Shown here piece by piece: positions 9,877 through 18,287 of a stretch of DNA of 64,000 nucleotides. The translations under genes and the position numbers were made by a program. The notes below the pieces were generated by a model. It saw nothing but the letters and a program-made list of their open reading frames with translations, did no database searches and was not told the origin of the DNA. Position 1 is the stretch's first letter. Each line of letters starts with the position of its first letter. This stretch comes from Pseudomonas oryzagri (GTDB lineage: Bacteria > Pseudomonadota > Gammaproteobacteria > Pseudomonadales > Pseudomonadaceae), in NCBI RefSeq assembly GCF_020831405.1, contig NZ_JAJHPU010000036.1, forward strand, positions 1 to 64,000, written 5' to 3'.

Positions 9877-9953
9877 TGGTGGCTACGCAGGGACTTGAAC
9901 CCCGGACCCCAGCATTATGAATGCCGTGCTCTAACCAGCTGAGCTACGTAGCC
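9877..9953 (-). tRNA. tRNA-Met (CAT), elongator type
   Basis: The minus strand folds as a 77-nt tRNA with the CCA encoded. The acceptor stem is GGCTACG/CGTAGCC, the D-arm is AGCTCAGCTGGTTAGAGC, the anticodon loop TTCATAA gives CAT, and the T-arm carries GTTCAAG. The paired first base of the acceptor and similarity to E. coli metT indicate elongator rather than initiator tRNA-Met. Confidence 0.95.
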
Positions 9954-10101
9954 AACGGCGCGCATTATTCTCTCCGGCGGATCGCCTGTCAACCCCTCAA
10001 GTGCAGAAAAATCCCAATCCGATCAAGCGCTTGCCAAGGATTGTCGGGCCTCCTCGATCAGCCCCCGCGGCCGTCGTCCGTGACGGCTGCGGGCTGAGGC
10101 G

Positions 10102-10608
10102 TCAGCCCGGCATGGGCGCGGGATTCTTCACCGTGGCCAGCTCCGGGTGGGCGACCAGCTTGTCGATGTGCAGCTCGGGGTTGTCCAGCCAGGTTTCGGT
10201 CAGCACGCGGTAGTGCTCCATGTCGCGACAGCGCATGCGCAGGCTGTAGTCGAAGGTGCCGCTGATCAGCCGGCATTCGAGGACCTGCGGGCAGGCGCGC
10301 ATGCAGCTCTCGAAGGCTTTCTGCGCGGCGCGCCCGCTCTGGTTGGACAGCGCCACCAGGACCAGCAGCGACAGGCCGGGGGAGACCTGTTGCAGGTCGA
10401 CGATGGCGCCGTAGCCGAGGATCACCCCCATGCGCTCGAGCTTGCGCACCCGCTCCAGGCAGGGCCGCGGGGTCAGGTGCACCAGTTCGGAGAGCTTCTG
10501 GTAGGTGATCCGGCCGTTGTGGCGCAGCACCTCGATGATCGCCTGGTCGATGCGGTCGAGGGTCAGGCTGTGGTCGGGGCCGGAGTCGGGAGTGTCTTTC
10601 GGGCGCAT
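10102..10608 (-). CDS. Lrp/AsnC-family regulator of the ABC operon
   Basis: A 168-residue Lrp/AsnC protein. The N-terminal helix-turn-helix spans about residues 18-65 ([21 protein letters not shown] start), and the C-terminal ligand-binding (RAM) domain includes [19 protein letters not shown]. It starts one base after the stop of the transporter ATPase gene (TGACATG), so it is the last gene of that operon. Such regulators usually sense an amino acid; given the neighbours, arginine, ornithine or a related compound is a reasonable guess. It is distinct from the second Lrp gene at 14.0-14.5 kb. Confidence 0.9.
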   Translation of the reverse strand: MRPKDTPDSGPDHSLTLDRIDQAIIEVLRHNGRITYQKLSELVHLTPRPCLERVRKLERMGVILGYGAIVDLQQVSPGLSLLVLVALSNQSGRAAQKAFESCMRACPQVLECRLISGTFDYSLRMRCRDMEHYRVLTETWLDNPELHIDKLVAHPELATVKNPAPMPG

Positions 10609-10609
10609 G

Positions 10610-11464
<855 letters not shown>

Positions 11465-11470
11465 CACGAG

Positions 11471-12184
11471 TTACCCCCGGGTAGGGCCGAGAAAGGTCAT
11501 CCAGCGGCGTTCGGCGAAGCGGAACAGGCCGACCAGCAGGAAGGAGAGCAGGATGTAGAGCAGGGCGGCGATGCCGAATGCCTGGAAGGTCATGAAGGTG
11601 GCGGCATTGGCGTCACGGGCGACCTTGAGGATGTCCGGCACGGTGGCGGTGAACGCCAGCGAGGTGGCATGCAGCATGAGGATCACCTCGTTGCCGTACT
11701 GCGGCAGCGCCCGGCGCAGCGCCGAGGGGATGATCAGGTGCACATAGAGGCGCCAGCCGCTCAGGCCGTAGGCGTGCGCGGCCTCGATCTCGCCGTGCGG
11801 GATGTTGCGGATCGCGCCGGCGAAGATCTCCACCGTGTAGGCGCAGGTGTTCAGCACGAAGGCCAGGATGGTGCAGTTGATCGCCTCGCGGAAGAAGCCG
11901 TCGAGCAGCGGCTGGTTGCGCACCGCCTCCAGGCTGTACAGGCCCGTGTAGCAGATCAGCAGCTGGATATACAGCGGCGTGCCGCGGAACAGGTAGGTGT
12001 AGAACTGTACCGGCCAGCGCAGCAGGCGGTTGCGCGAGACCCGCGCGATGGCCAGCGGCAGGGACAGGATGAAGCCCAGGACGATAGAGGCGACCAGCAG
12101 CCAGAGGGTCATGGCCAGGCCCGACAGGTTGTAGCCGTCGCTCCACAGGAACGCCTGGCCGTACTGTTGCAGCAGTTCGATCAT
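11471..12184 (-). CDS. Polar amino-acid ABC transporter permease (HisM type)
   Basis: A 237-residue inner-membrane permease with about five transmembrane segments. The EAA loop that contacts the ATPase is EIEAAHAYGLSGWRLYVHLI. The YLFRGTPLYIQLLICYTGLY segment is typical of HisM/ArtM-type proteins. Its ATG overlaps the stop of the first permease gene by 4 bp (ATGA), giving coupled translation of the two halves of the membrane channel. Confidence 0.93.
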   Translation of the reverse strand: MIELLQQYGQAFLWSDGYNLSGLAMTLWLLVASIVLGFILSLPLAIARVSRNRLLRWPVQFYTYLFRGTPLYIQLLICYTGLYSLEAVRNQPLLDGFFREAINCTILAFVLNTCAYTVEIFAGAIRNIPHGEIEAAHAYGLSGWRLYVHLIIPSALRRALPQYGNEVILMLHATSLAFTATVPDILKVARDANAATFMTFQAFGIAALLYILLSFLLVGLFRFAERRWMTFLGPTRG

Positions 12185-12906
12185 GGCATCAGCCCCTTGA
12201 TTCCGGTGTTGTAGTGGCGCTCCAGGCGGCGGAACACCAGGTTGGACAGGCTGGTGATCAGCAGGTAGACCAGGCCGGCAATGATCAGGAAGTACAGCGG
12301 GTCGTTGGTGGTCTTGCCGGCGTTCTGCGCGGCCTTGACCAGGTCGGAGAGGCCGATGATCGACACCAGCGCGGTGGCCTTGAGCAGCACCAGCCAGTTG
12401 TTGCCCAGGCCCGGCAGGGCGAAGCGCATCATCTGCGGGAACAGCACCAGGCGAAAGCGCTTGAGCGGGCCGAGGCCGTAGGCGGTGGCCGCCTCCAGCT
12501 GGCCGCGCGGCACGCTGAGGATGGCGCCGCGGAAGGTCTCGGTGAAGTAGGCGCCGTAGATGAAGCCGAGGGTGGCCACGCCGGCGCTGAACGGGTCGAT
12601 CTCGATGTAGTCCCAGCCCAGCAGGTCGGTCAGGTCGTTCAGCCAGGTCTGCAGGCTGTAGAAGATCAAGAGGATCAGCAGCAGGTCGGGCACACCGCGG
12701 ATCAGCGTGGTGTAGCCCGCGCCCAACAGGCGCAGCCAGCGCATCGGCGCGAGCTTGATGCAGGCGCCGAACAGGCCGAGGGCGATGCTGAGCAGCATGG
12801 ACAGCGTGGCCAGCTTCAGCGTCATCCAGATGCCTTGCAGCAGCAGGGGACCGAAACCTTGCAGGTCGATGACCGGCAGGCCGAGGGAGTGCAAAAGGTC
12901 ATTCAC
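12181..12906 (-). CDS. Polar amino-acid ABC transporter permease (HisQ type)
   Basis: A 241-residue permease starting at GTG (12906). It has about five membrane segments, the motif TLIRGVPDLLLILLIFYSL and the EAA loop QLEAATAYGLGPLKRFRLVL. It pairs with the other permease as a heterodimer. A 72-bp gap separates it from the binding-protein gene upstream, the usual place for a stem-loop that lets the binding protein be made in excess, although I see no strong hairpin there. Confidence 0.93.
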   Translation of the reverse strand: MNDLLHSLGLPVIDLQGFGPLLLQGIWMTLKLATLSMLLSIALGLFGACIKLAPMRWLRLLGAGYTTLIRGVPDLLLILLIFYSLQTWLNDLTDLLGWDYIEIDPFSAGVATLGFIYGAYFTETFRGAILSVPRGQLEAATAYGLGPLKRFRLVLFPQMMRFALPGLGNNWLVLLKATALVSIIGLSDLVKAAQNAGKTTNDPLYFLIIAGLVYLLITSLSNLVFRRLERHYNTGIKGLMP

Positions 12907-12978
12907 GATGGAACACCTGTTCGGGAAAGCGAGGACGGTGCCCGGCCGCCGTGGCGGGCCGGCCGGGCTTTGGCGCGG

Positions 12979-13758
12979 TTACTCGTTGTAGATGTCCTGC
13001 GGACCGAAGTACTTGCGCTCGATTTCCTTGTAGGTGCCGTCGGCGTGCAGGGCGGCGATGCCCTTGTTGATCAGTTCCTGCAGCTCGTCGTCGTTCTTGC
13101 GCAGGCCGATGGCGATCACCGAGGGCAGGCCGGGATCGTTGATCGCCGCGCCGCTGTGGAAGGCCTGGCCCTTGGGCAGGGACAGGAAGTTCAGCTCGGC
13201 TTCCAGCTTGTCGGTGACGATGGCGTCGAGGCGGCCGTTGGCGAGGTCGGCGTAGTTCTGGTCCTGCGACTGGTAGGCCTTGATCTGCGCGCCGGCCGGC
13301 GCCAGCTTGGCGCGGGCGTAGACCTCCTGGATGGAGCCCTGCAGCACGCCGACCTGCTTGCCTTCGAGCGATTGCGGGGTGTCGCCGAAGCCAGCGTCCT
13401 TGCGGGTGATGATCGAAGTGGGGCTGAGGAACAGCTTGTCGGAGAAGGCGATCTGCTGCTCGCGGGCCGGGGTGACGGCCATCGACGACATGATGCCGTC
13501 GAACTTGCGGGCGCGCAGGGCCGGGATCAGACCGTCGAAGTCGTTGGTCACCCAGGTGCACTTGACCGCCAGCTTGGCGCAGATGGCGTTGCCCAGCTCG
13601 ATGTCGAAACCCTTCAGGCTGCCGTCGGCGGCCACCGATTCGAAGGGCGGATAGTCGGGGAACACTCCGAAGCGGATTTCCTTCCACTCCTTGGCGTGGG
13701 CCAGACCGGCGGACAGGGGGAGGACGACTGCGGCGACCAGCGTGCAGAGCTTTTTCAT
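12979..13758 (-). CDS. Periplasmic polar amino-acid binding protein
   Basis: A 259-residue solute-binding protein of the HisJ/ArgT family. A Sec signal peptide (MKKLCTLVAAVVLPLSAGLAHA) is likely cut after residue 22. The mature protein shows FGVFPDYPPFES, the substrate-contact region GFDIELGNAICAKL, and KFDGIMSSMAVTPAREQQIAFSD, where the SS and R match residues that bind the amino-acid carboxylate in this family. First gene of the transporter operon; its 275-bp upstream region carries a dyad shared with the catabolic genes nearby. Confidence 0.95.
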   Translation of the reverse strand: MKKLCTLVAAVVLPLSAGLAHAKEWKEIRFGVFPDYPPFESVAADGSLKGFDIELGNAICAKLAVKCTWVTNDFDGLIPALRARKFDGIMSSMAVTPAREQQIAFSDKLFLSPTSIITRKDAGFGDTPQSLEGKQVGVLQGSIQEVYARAKLAPAGAQIKAYQSQDQNYADLANGRLDAIVTDKLEAELNFLSLPKGQAFHSGAAINDPGLPSVIAIGLRKNDDELQELINKGIAALHADGTYKEIERKYFGPQDIYNE

Positions 13759-13945
13759 GGGGCTGTTCCACTATGGGTCTTGTTTTTGTTGGGCGGCCAG
13801 CAGCCAGGGGGACTGGCTGTGCGTGGCGGTTGTCGATGACCGGCGAGTCCGGCTCGACTGGGGACTGAGAATGCCCGGCGGCTCGGTGCTTTTGGTGTCG
13901 TTAAGCGCTGGGGAGGAGGCAGGAATAGCTGTAAAAAAAACGCAA

Positions 13946-13962
13946 ACAGCAGAATCGGCTGT
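13946..13962. promoter_or_regulatory. Candidate operator of the ABC transporter operon
   Basis: Dyad ACAGC-N7-GCTGT, with centre AGAATCG, 185 bp upstream of the binding-protein start. The same 17-bp sequence, inverted, occurs upstream of the ornithine cyclodeaminase gene at 18176-18192. An AT-rich stretch (eight A) lies beside it at 13933-13940. I infer a shared regulator site, probably for one of the two Lrp proteins. Confidence 0.5.
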
Positions 13963-14033
13963 GACTGGCGGCTTTTATGTCCTCGCGCCGCCCGGTTGTC
14001 GCAAATCTGTACGCCGGCAGGGGAACGACCGCC

Positions 14034-14465
14034 TCACTTGTAGGCGGCCAGCAGCAGGTTGCTTTCCGAGTTGGCGACTCCCTTGAGAGCACGCAGCTCG
14101 CGCAGCACCCGGTCGAACTCGCTGAGGGTCTGGGTATGGATTTCCGCCACCAGGTCCCAGCGGCCGTTGGTGGTATGCACCTGCACCACCTCGGGGATCT
14201 GCCGCAGGGCGGCGATCACCGCGTCGCTGGCGCCGCCGCGCAGCTCGATCATGGTGATGGCGCGCACGCCGATGTTCTCCAGCTCGTTGCGCAGCTTGAT
14301 GGTGAAGCCGACCAGCAGACCGGAGCGCTGCAGGCGGTCGATGCGGTTCTGCACGGTGCCGCGCGACACCTTGAGGCGCTCGGCCAGGGCGGCGGTGGAG
14401 GCGCGGCCGTCCTCGCGCAGCAGGGCCAGCAGGCGGCGGTCGAGGTCATCGGGTTGGTCGGACAT
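14034..14465 (-). CDS. Lrp/AsnC-family regulator divergent from arginase
   Basis: A 143-residue Lrp/AsnC protein with an N-terminal helix-turn-helix (LDRRLLALLREDGRASTAAL and RGTVQNRIDRLQ) and a C-terminal RAM domain (AITMIELRGG, VVQVHTTNGRWDLVAEI). It is transcribed away from the arginase gene across a 157-bp shared promoter region, the standard layout for a local regulator. I infer that it controls arginase and perhaps the nearby ornithine genes in response to arginine or ornithine. A GTG three codons upstream (14474) is an alternative start. Confidence 0.92.
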   Translation of the reverse strand: MSDQPDDLDRRLLALLREDGRASTAALAERLKVSRGTVQNRIDRLQRSGLLVGFTIKLRNELENIGVRAITMIELRGGASDAVIAALRQIPEVVQVHTTNGRWDLVAEIHTQTLSEFDRVLRELRALKGVANSESNLLLAAYK

Positions 14466-14622
14466 GGGCGTCACCGGGCATGGAAAGGGCTTTGGGCAAA
14501 CTGCCAGTCGATTCTATCATTCTGCTTTATTGTGGTGTGCAAAATGTAATTTATCTATCTTTCTGCTAGGCGTGCTCTTTCTTAAAATTGTCCGACCGTT
14601 TCACTCAGTCGGAGTCGCCATC
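14466..14622. promoter_or_regulatory. Divergent lrp/arginase promoter region
   Basis: An AT-rich intergenic region. CAGTCGATTCT at 14505-14515 matches most of the conserved half (CAGCCGATTCT) of the dyad found upstream of the cyclodeaminase gene, and TTCTGC follows five bases later. This is a weaker copy of the shared motif. Promoter hexamers cannot be placed with certainty. Confidence 0.4.
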
Positions 14623-15570
14623 GTGTCTGCCTTGCCTGTCCCGTCCCCCCTGCCCAAGATCGTCAGCCTGGTCGGCGCCCCCACCGATGTCGGTGCCGGC
14701 GCCCGCGGCGCCTCGATGGGGCCCGAGGCCCTGCGCGTCGCCGGCCTGGAGCGCGCGCTGCGCGAGCGCGGTTTCCACGTGCTCGACCGCGGCAACCTCA
14801 GCGGCCCGGCCAATCCCTGGCTGCCGCCGCGGCAGGGCTACCGTCACCTGGCGGAGGTGATCGCCTGGAACCAGGCGGTGCACGACGCCATCTACGCCGA
14901 GCTGCGCGAGGAGCGCCTGCCGATCCTGCTCGGCGGCGACCACTGCCTGGGCGTCGGCTCGATCAGCGCGGTGGCCCGCCATTGCCGCGACACCGGCAAG
15001 AAGCTGCGCATCATCTGGCTGGACGCCCACGCCGACTTCAATACTTCGGATCTCACCCCGTCGGGCAACCTGCACGGCATGCCGGTCGCCTGCCTGTGCG
15101 GCGATGGCCCGCGGGAGCTGGTGGAGATGGCCGGTCAGGTTCCGGCGATCCAGCCCCAGTGGATCCGCCAGGTGGGCATCCGCAGCGTCGACGAGGGCGA
15201 GCGCGTGCGCGTCCACGAGGCGGGCCTCGAGGTGATGGACATGCGCTACCTCGACGAGGTCGGCATGCGCGCGGCCATGCAGCAGGCCCTGGCCGACCTC
15301 GACGAGGACACCCACCTGCACGTCAGCTTCGACGTCGACTTCCTCGATCCGGAGATCGCCCCCGGCGTCGGCACCACGGTGCCCGGCGGGCCGAGCTACC
15401 GCGAGGCGCAGCTGTGCATGGAGATGATCGCCGACACCGGCCTGTTGCGCTCGCTGGACATCGTCGAGCTCAACCCGGCGCTGGACCACTGCAACCGCAC
15501 CGCCCGGGTGGCGGTGGAGCTGACCGAGAGCCTGTTCGGCAAGTCGACGCTGATGCGCGCCGCGCGCTGA
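14623..15570 (+). CDS. rocF: Arginase
   Basis: A 315-residue arginase, hydrolysing L-arginine to L-ornithine and urea. The dinuclear manganese ligands are visible: H107 in GGDHC, D134, H136 and D138 in DAHAD, and the pair in SFDVDFLDP near residue 240. NTSDLTPSGNLHG supplies the substrate-guanidinium loop. The GTG start at 14623 follows GGAG with an 8-base gap. It is divergent from an Lrp regulator and ends in a strong terminator, so it is transcribed alone. With the cyclodeaminase downstream it gives a two-step route from arginine to proline. Confidence 0.95.
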   Translation: MSALPVPSPLPKIVSLVGAPTDVGAGARGASMGPEALRVAGLERALRERGFHVLDRGNLSGPANPWLPPRQGYRHLAEVIAWNQAVHDAIYAELREERLPILLGGDHCLGVGSISAVARHCRDTGKKLRIIWLDAHADFNTSDLTPSGNLHGMPVACLCGDGPRELVEMAGQVPAIQPQWIRQVGIRSVDEGERVRVHEAGLEVMDMRYLDEVGMRAAMQQALADLDEDTHLHVSFDVDFLDPEIAPGVGTTVPGGPSYREAQLCMEMIADTGLLRSLDIVELNPALDHCNRTARVAVELTESLFGKSTLMRAAR

Positions 15571-15595
15571 TTCCCTATTCTGCGGCCATGCCACA

Positions 15596-15630
15596 ACGAC
15601 CGAGACCGCCATAGGGCGGTCTCGGTCGTT
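15596..15630 (+). terminator. Terminator of the arginase gene
   Basis: A perfect 15-bp stem (15596-15610 with 15615-15629) with loop ATAG, followed by TTTGC. It lies 26 bp past the arginase stop. Confidence 0.9.
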
Positions 15631-15735
15631 TGCATGCCGGTGGTGCGTCGCTGATGCGCACCGCTTGCCCGGAGCCTCCCTGCTCCGGATGGTAAGACAC
15701 CTCGGTTCGGTGTCGGCGTGGCTATCGGCAATGCG

Positions 15736-16653
15736 TCAATGACGCGTGGGCAGATGGACTTCCGCCAGCATGCAGCGCGCGCTGCCGCCGCCGATGCATT
15801 CGATGGTGTCGATGTTCACCACCACCGGGCGGGCGTGCCGCTCGATCAACCGGCGCTGCGCCGCAGCGAGCGACTGCCAGGCGTTGCGCGACATCACCAG
15901 CAGCGGCTGGCCGTCCTTGTTGTGCAGCTCCAGCATGTTGCCGGCGAAGCCTTCCAGCTGGGCCCAGTCCAGGGGCAGGATGTCCTTGCCGGTGTCGCGC
16001 AGCTGGCGTTCGAGCTGCAGCCGCTCGTCGTCGTCGCGTACGGCCTGCAGGCAGACGATGGCCAGGCTGCGGCCGACGCTCATCATCACGTTGCTGTGAT
16101 AGATGGGCGCGCCGCCGCGGTCCACGGCATGGAAGGCGCACAGGCGGTAGTCCAGGCGCTCGGCGAACTGGCGCAGTGCACTGGCGTGGGTGCGTCCGGA
16201 GTAGCAGGCGTAGCTGATGCGGTGTTCGCGATCCAGCACCATGCTGCCGGTGCCTTCGAGGAACAGCCCCTGTTCCTCCAGGGGGCTGAGATCGATGGTC
16301 TCGCTGATCCGGAAGTGGCGGTCGAGCGCCTCGAGCACGCCCTTGCGGCGCTCGAGGCGGCGGTTCGCGCCCTCCATCGGGTAGACCACCAGCCGGCCGT
16401 CGGCATGGCTGCTCCAGCAGTTGTTGGGGAAGATGGAATCGGGGGTGTGCGGCGCCGGACTGTCCTGCACCACCAGTACGTCCACCCCTGCGCCGCGCAG
16501 GGTCGCGACGTAGCCGTCGAATTCTTCCAGGGCTCTGGCCTGGGCCTCCGCGGGCTCCAGCAGGGCCTGCTGGAAGAGGTTGTTAGCGGCGGTGTCGGGG
16601 TTGAAGGCGAACCCGGCGGGGCGAATCATCAGCACGGTATCGGTGGTTTGCAT
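15736..16653 (-). CDS. ctlX: Guanidino-group hydrolase, CtlX/arginine deiminase-related
   Basis: A 305-residue member of the guanidine-modifying (amidinotransferase/deiminase) superfamily. The catalytic set is visible: D72 in TPDSIFPNN, E133 in FLEGTGSMVL, H186 in IYHSNVMM and the nucleophile C294 in GGGSARCMLAE. Related proteins are annotated as CtlX, implicated in citrulline use, and are commonly found beside ornithine cyclodeaminase, as here. The likely product is ornithine from citrulline, or citrulline from arginine; sequence alone does not decide. It shares about 110 bp of upstream DNA with the cyclodeaminase gene, so the two are probably co-regulated but separately transcribed. Confidence 0.8.
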   Translation of the reverse strand: MQTTDTVLMIRPAGFAFNPDTAANNLFQQALLEPAEAQARALEEFDGYVATLRGAGVDVLVVQDSPAPHTPDSIFPNNCWSSHADGRLVVYPMEGANRRLERRKGVLEALDRHFRISETIDLSPLEEQGLFLEGTGSMVLDREHRISYACYSGRTHASALRQFAERLDYRLCAFHAVDRGGAPIYHSNVMMSVGRSLAIVCLQAVRDDDERLQLERQLRDTGKDILPLDWAQLEGFAGNMLELHNKDGQPLLVMSRNAWQSLAAAQRRLIERHARPVVVNIDTIECIGGGSARCMLAEVHLPTRH

Positions 16654-16671
16654 GGGGCATCATCCGGTGGT

Positions 16672-16780
16672 TGGCGATGATCCATTGTCGGCCCGCGACC
16701 GCAGCGATCCCGGCTGATCTGCTGGTTCGGCTCAGCCTGGAGCGCCGAATGATTTGGGGGCGCAGCCGATTCAGTTGCCG
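16672..16780. promoter_or_regulatory. ctlX upstream region, homologous to the region upstream of the cyclodeaminase gene
   Basis: This stretch aligns with 18085-18195. Shared blocks include TGGCGATG, ATTGTC, ATCCCGGCTGA, CAGCCTGGA and CAGCCGATTC. Its version of the shared dyad is degenerate (GCAGC-N7-GTTGC, 16762-16778). On the coding strand, GACAATGG could serve as a -10 element without a good -35, which suggests activator dependence. The remainder of 16654-16905 shows no gene. Confidence 0.55.
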
Positions 16781-16905
16781 CTCGGACGCGGCTCCTGCGG
16801 GGCCGGGAGCGGCTTGCCGGCTCCGCGCGACCAGGCATGCGCGGGCTTGGCGCAGTGACTGTGACGGGGGCGGCAGTCCAGGGACGAGCGTGGGCGAGAA
16901 ACGGC

Positions 16906-16939
16906 AAGACGCCCCGGGCCGTGGGGCGCGGGGCGTCTT
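16906..16939 (-). terminator. Terminator of the ornithine cyclodeaminase gene
   Basis: Stem AAGACGCCCC/GGGGCGTCTT with a GC-rich interior that can pair further, 13 bp past the cyclodeaminase stop. The T-run on the minus strand is weak (TCTTG, then TTTC). Confidence 0.7.
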
Positions 16940-16952
16940 GTGTCGGGAGCGA

Positions 16953-17999
16953 TCAGGCGCGCTTGAGCAGCGGCTGTTCGGCGCCCTCGGCGAGCAGGGC
17001 GAACAGGTTCTTCGGATCGCGCGGGCTGGGCACCAACTCGATCAGGCTGCCGATGTTCAGGCGCTCGGCGACGTCGCGCACGTAGCGCAGAGCCGAGTAG
17101 TCCTCGAGAGCGAAGCCCACCGAGTCGAACAGGGTGACTTCCGTCTCGCTGCGGCGGCCGGCAGCGGCGCCGCTCAGCACCTGCCACAGCTCGGTGGTCG
17201 GCGAGCCGGCCGGCAGCTGCTGGATCTCGCCCTCGATGCGGCTCTGCGGCTCGTACTCGACGAACACGCTGGCCGTCTCGACGATGCTGCGGTGCAGCTC
17301 GGTCTTGCCCGGGCAGTCGCCGCCCACGCCGTTGAGGTGCATGCCCGGCTCGATCATCTCCGGGGTGAGGATGGTGGCGTTGGTCTTGTCGGCGGTCACC
17401 GTGGTGACGATGTCGGCGCCGCGCACCGCCTCGGCGGTGGACTCGGCGATGATCACCTTGATGCCCGGGAAACCGGCCAGGTTGCGCGCCAGCTTGCGGG
17501 AGGCGTGCGGGTCGACGTCGTACAGGCGGATCTCGTCGATGCCGAGGATGCTGTGGAAGGCGATGGCCTGGAACTCGCTCTGCGAGCCGTTGCCGATCAG
17601 CGCCATGCTGCGCGCGTTCTTGCGCGCCAGCACACTGGCGGCCAGCACCGAGGTGGCGGCGGTGCGCAGGGCGGTGGTCAGGGTCAGTTCGCTGAGCAGC
17701 ACCGGCTTGCCGGTGGCGACGTCGCCGAGGGCGCCGAAGGCCATCACGGTGAGCATGCCGTCGCGGGTGTTCTTCGGATGCCCGTTGACGTACTTGAATG
17801 CGTACAGCGCGGCATCGGACACCGGCATCAGCTCGATCACGCCGTCGGCCGAGTGGTTGGCCACACGCGCGCACTTCTCGAACTCCGGCCAGCGCAGGTA
17901 GTCCTGGCGCAGGTACTCGGTCATCTCGGCCAGGCAGGTGGTCAGGCCTTGGCGGGCAACCAGGCGGCTCAGGTCGTTGACGTCGATATAGCGGGTCAT
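16953..17999 (-). CDS. ocd: Ornithine cyclodeaminase
   Basis: A 348-residue NAD-dependent enzyme that converts L-ornithine to L-proline and ammonia. It belongs to the mu-crystallin family, and key residues fall at the numbers known from the P. putida enzyme: E56 and K69 for substrate binding and D228 (GGDCPGKTEL) for catalysis. The nucleotide-binding loop is LIGNGSQSEF (134-143). This gene makes the module a route from arginine to proline, feeding glutamate metabolism. It has its own promoter region, similar to that of ctlX, and its own terminator. Confidence 0.95.
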   Translation of the reverse strand: MTRYIDVNDLSRLVARQGLTTCLAEMTEYLRQDYLRWPEFEKCARVANHSADGVIELMPVSDAALYAFKYVNGHPKNTRDGMLTVMAFGALGDVATGKPVLLSELTLTTALRTAATSVLAASVLARKNARSMALIGNGSQSEFQAIAFHSILGIDEIRLYDVDPHASRKLARNLAGFPGIKVIIAESTAEAVRGADIVTTVTADKTNATILTPEMIEPGMHLNGVGGDCPGKTELHRSIVETASVFVEYEPQSRIEGEIQQLPAGSPTTELWQVLSGAAAGRRSETEVTLFDSVGFALEDYSALRYVRDVAERLNIGSLIELVPSPRDPKNLFALLAEGAEQPLLKRA

Positions 18000-18084
18000 C
18001 TTGTTGTTCCTCTAGGCTATCGGCTCGGGCGGCCAGCGGCGCGGGGGCCTGGTTCTGGCTCGCTGCCAGGCCGCGATGTGCGTC

Positions 18085-18195
18085 TGGCGATGCCGCTATT
18101 GTCTGCCTGCGGAGCCGACAATCCCGGCTGAACTGCCGACGTCGCCCAGCCTGGAAAGCTGAAGCGCGGGGCGCGACAGCCGATTCTGCTGTCGG
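18085..18195. promoter_or_regulatory. ocd upstream region with dyad operator, homologous to the region upstream of ctlX
   Basis: This stretch aligns with 16672-16780. It carries the best copy of the shared dyad, ACAGC-N7-GCTGT (18176-18192), also present inverted at 13946-13962. On the coding strand, GACAATAG is a possible -10 box. A likely binding region for an Lrp-type regulator of ornithine/arginine genes. The rest of 18000-18243 shows no gene. Confidence 0.55.
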
Positions 18196-18243
18196 TGCGC
18201 GAGCCCGGAGGGGGCAGAGGGGGGGATGATCTCGCCAGAAAGC

Positions 18244-18270
18244 ACAAGCCCCGCACGGGGCGGGGCTTGT
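18244..18270 (-). terminator. Terminator of the prs-rplY-pth-ychF gene string
   Basis: Stem ACAAGCCCCG (18244-18253) with CGGGGCTTGT (18261-18270), loop CACGGGG, 18 bp past the ychF stop. Confidence 0.75.
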
Positions 18271-18287
18271 CGGCAAGCGGGGGAGGC

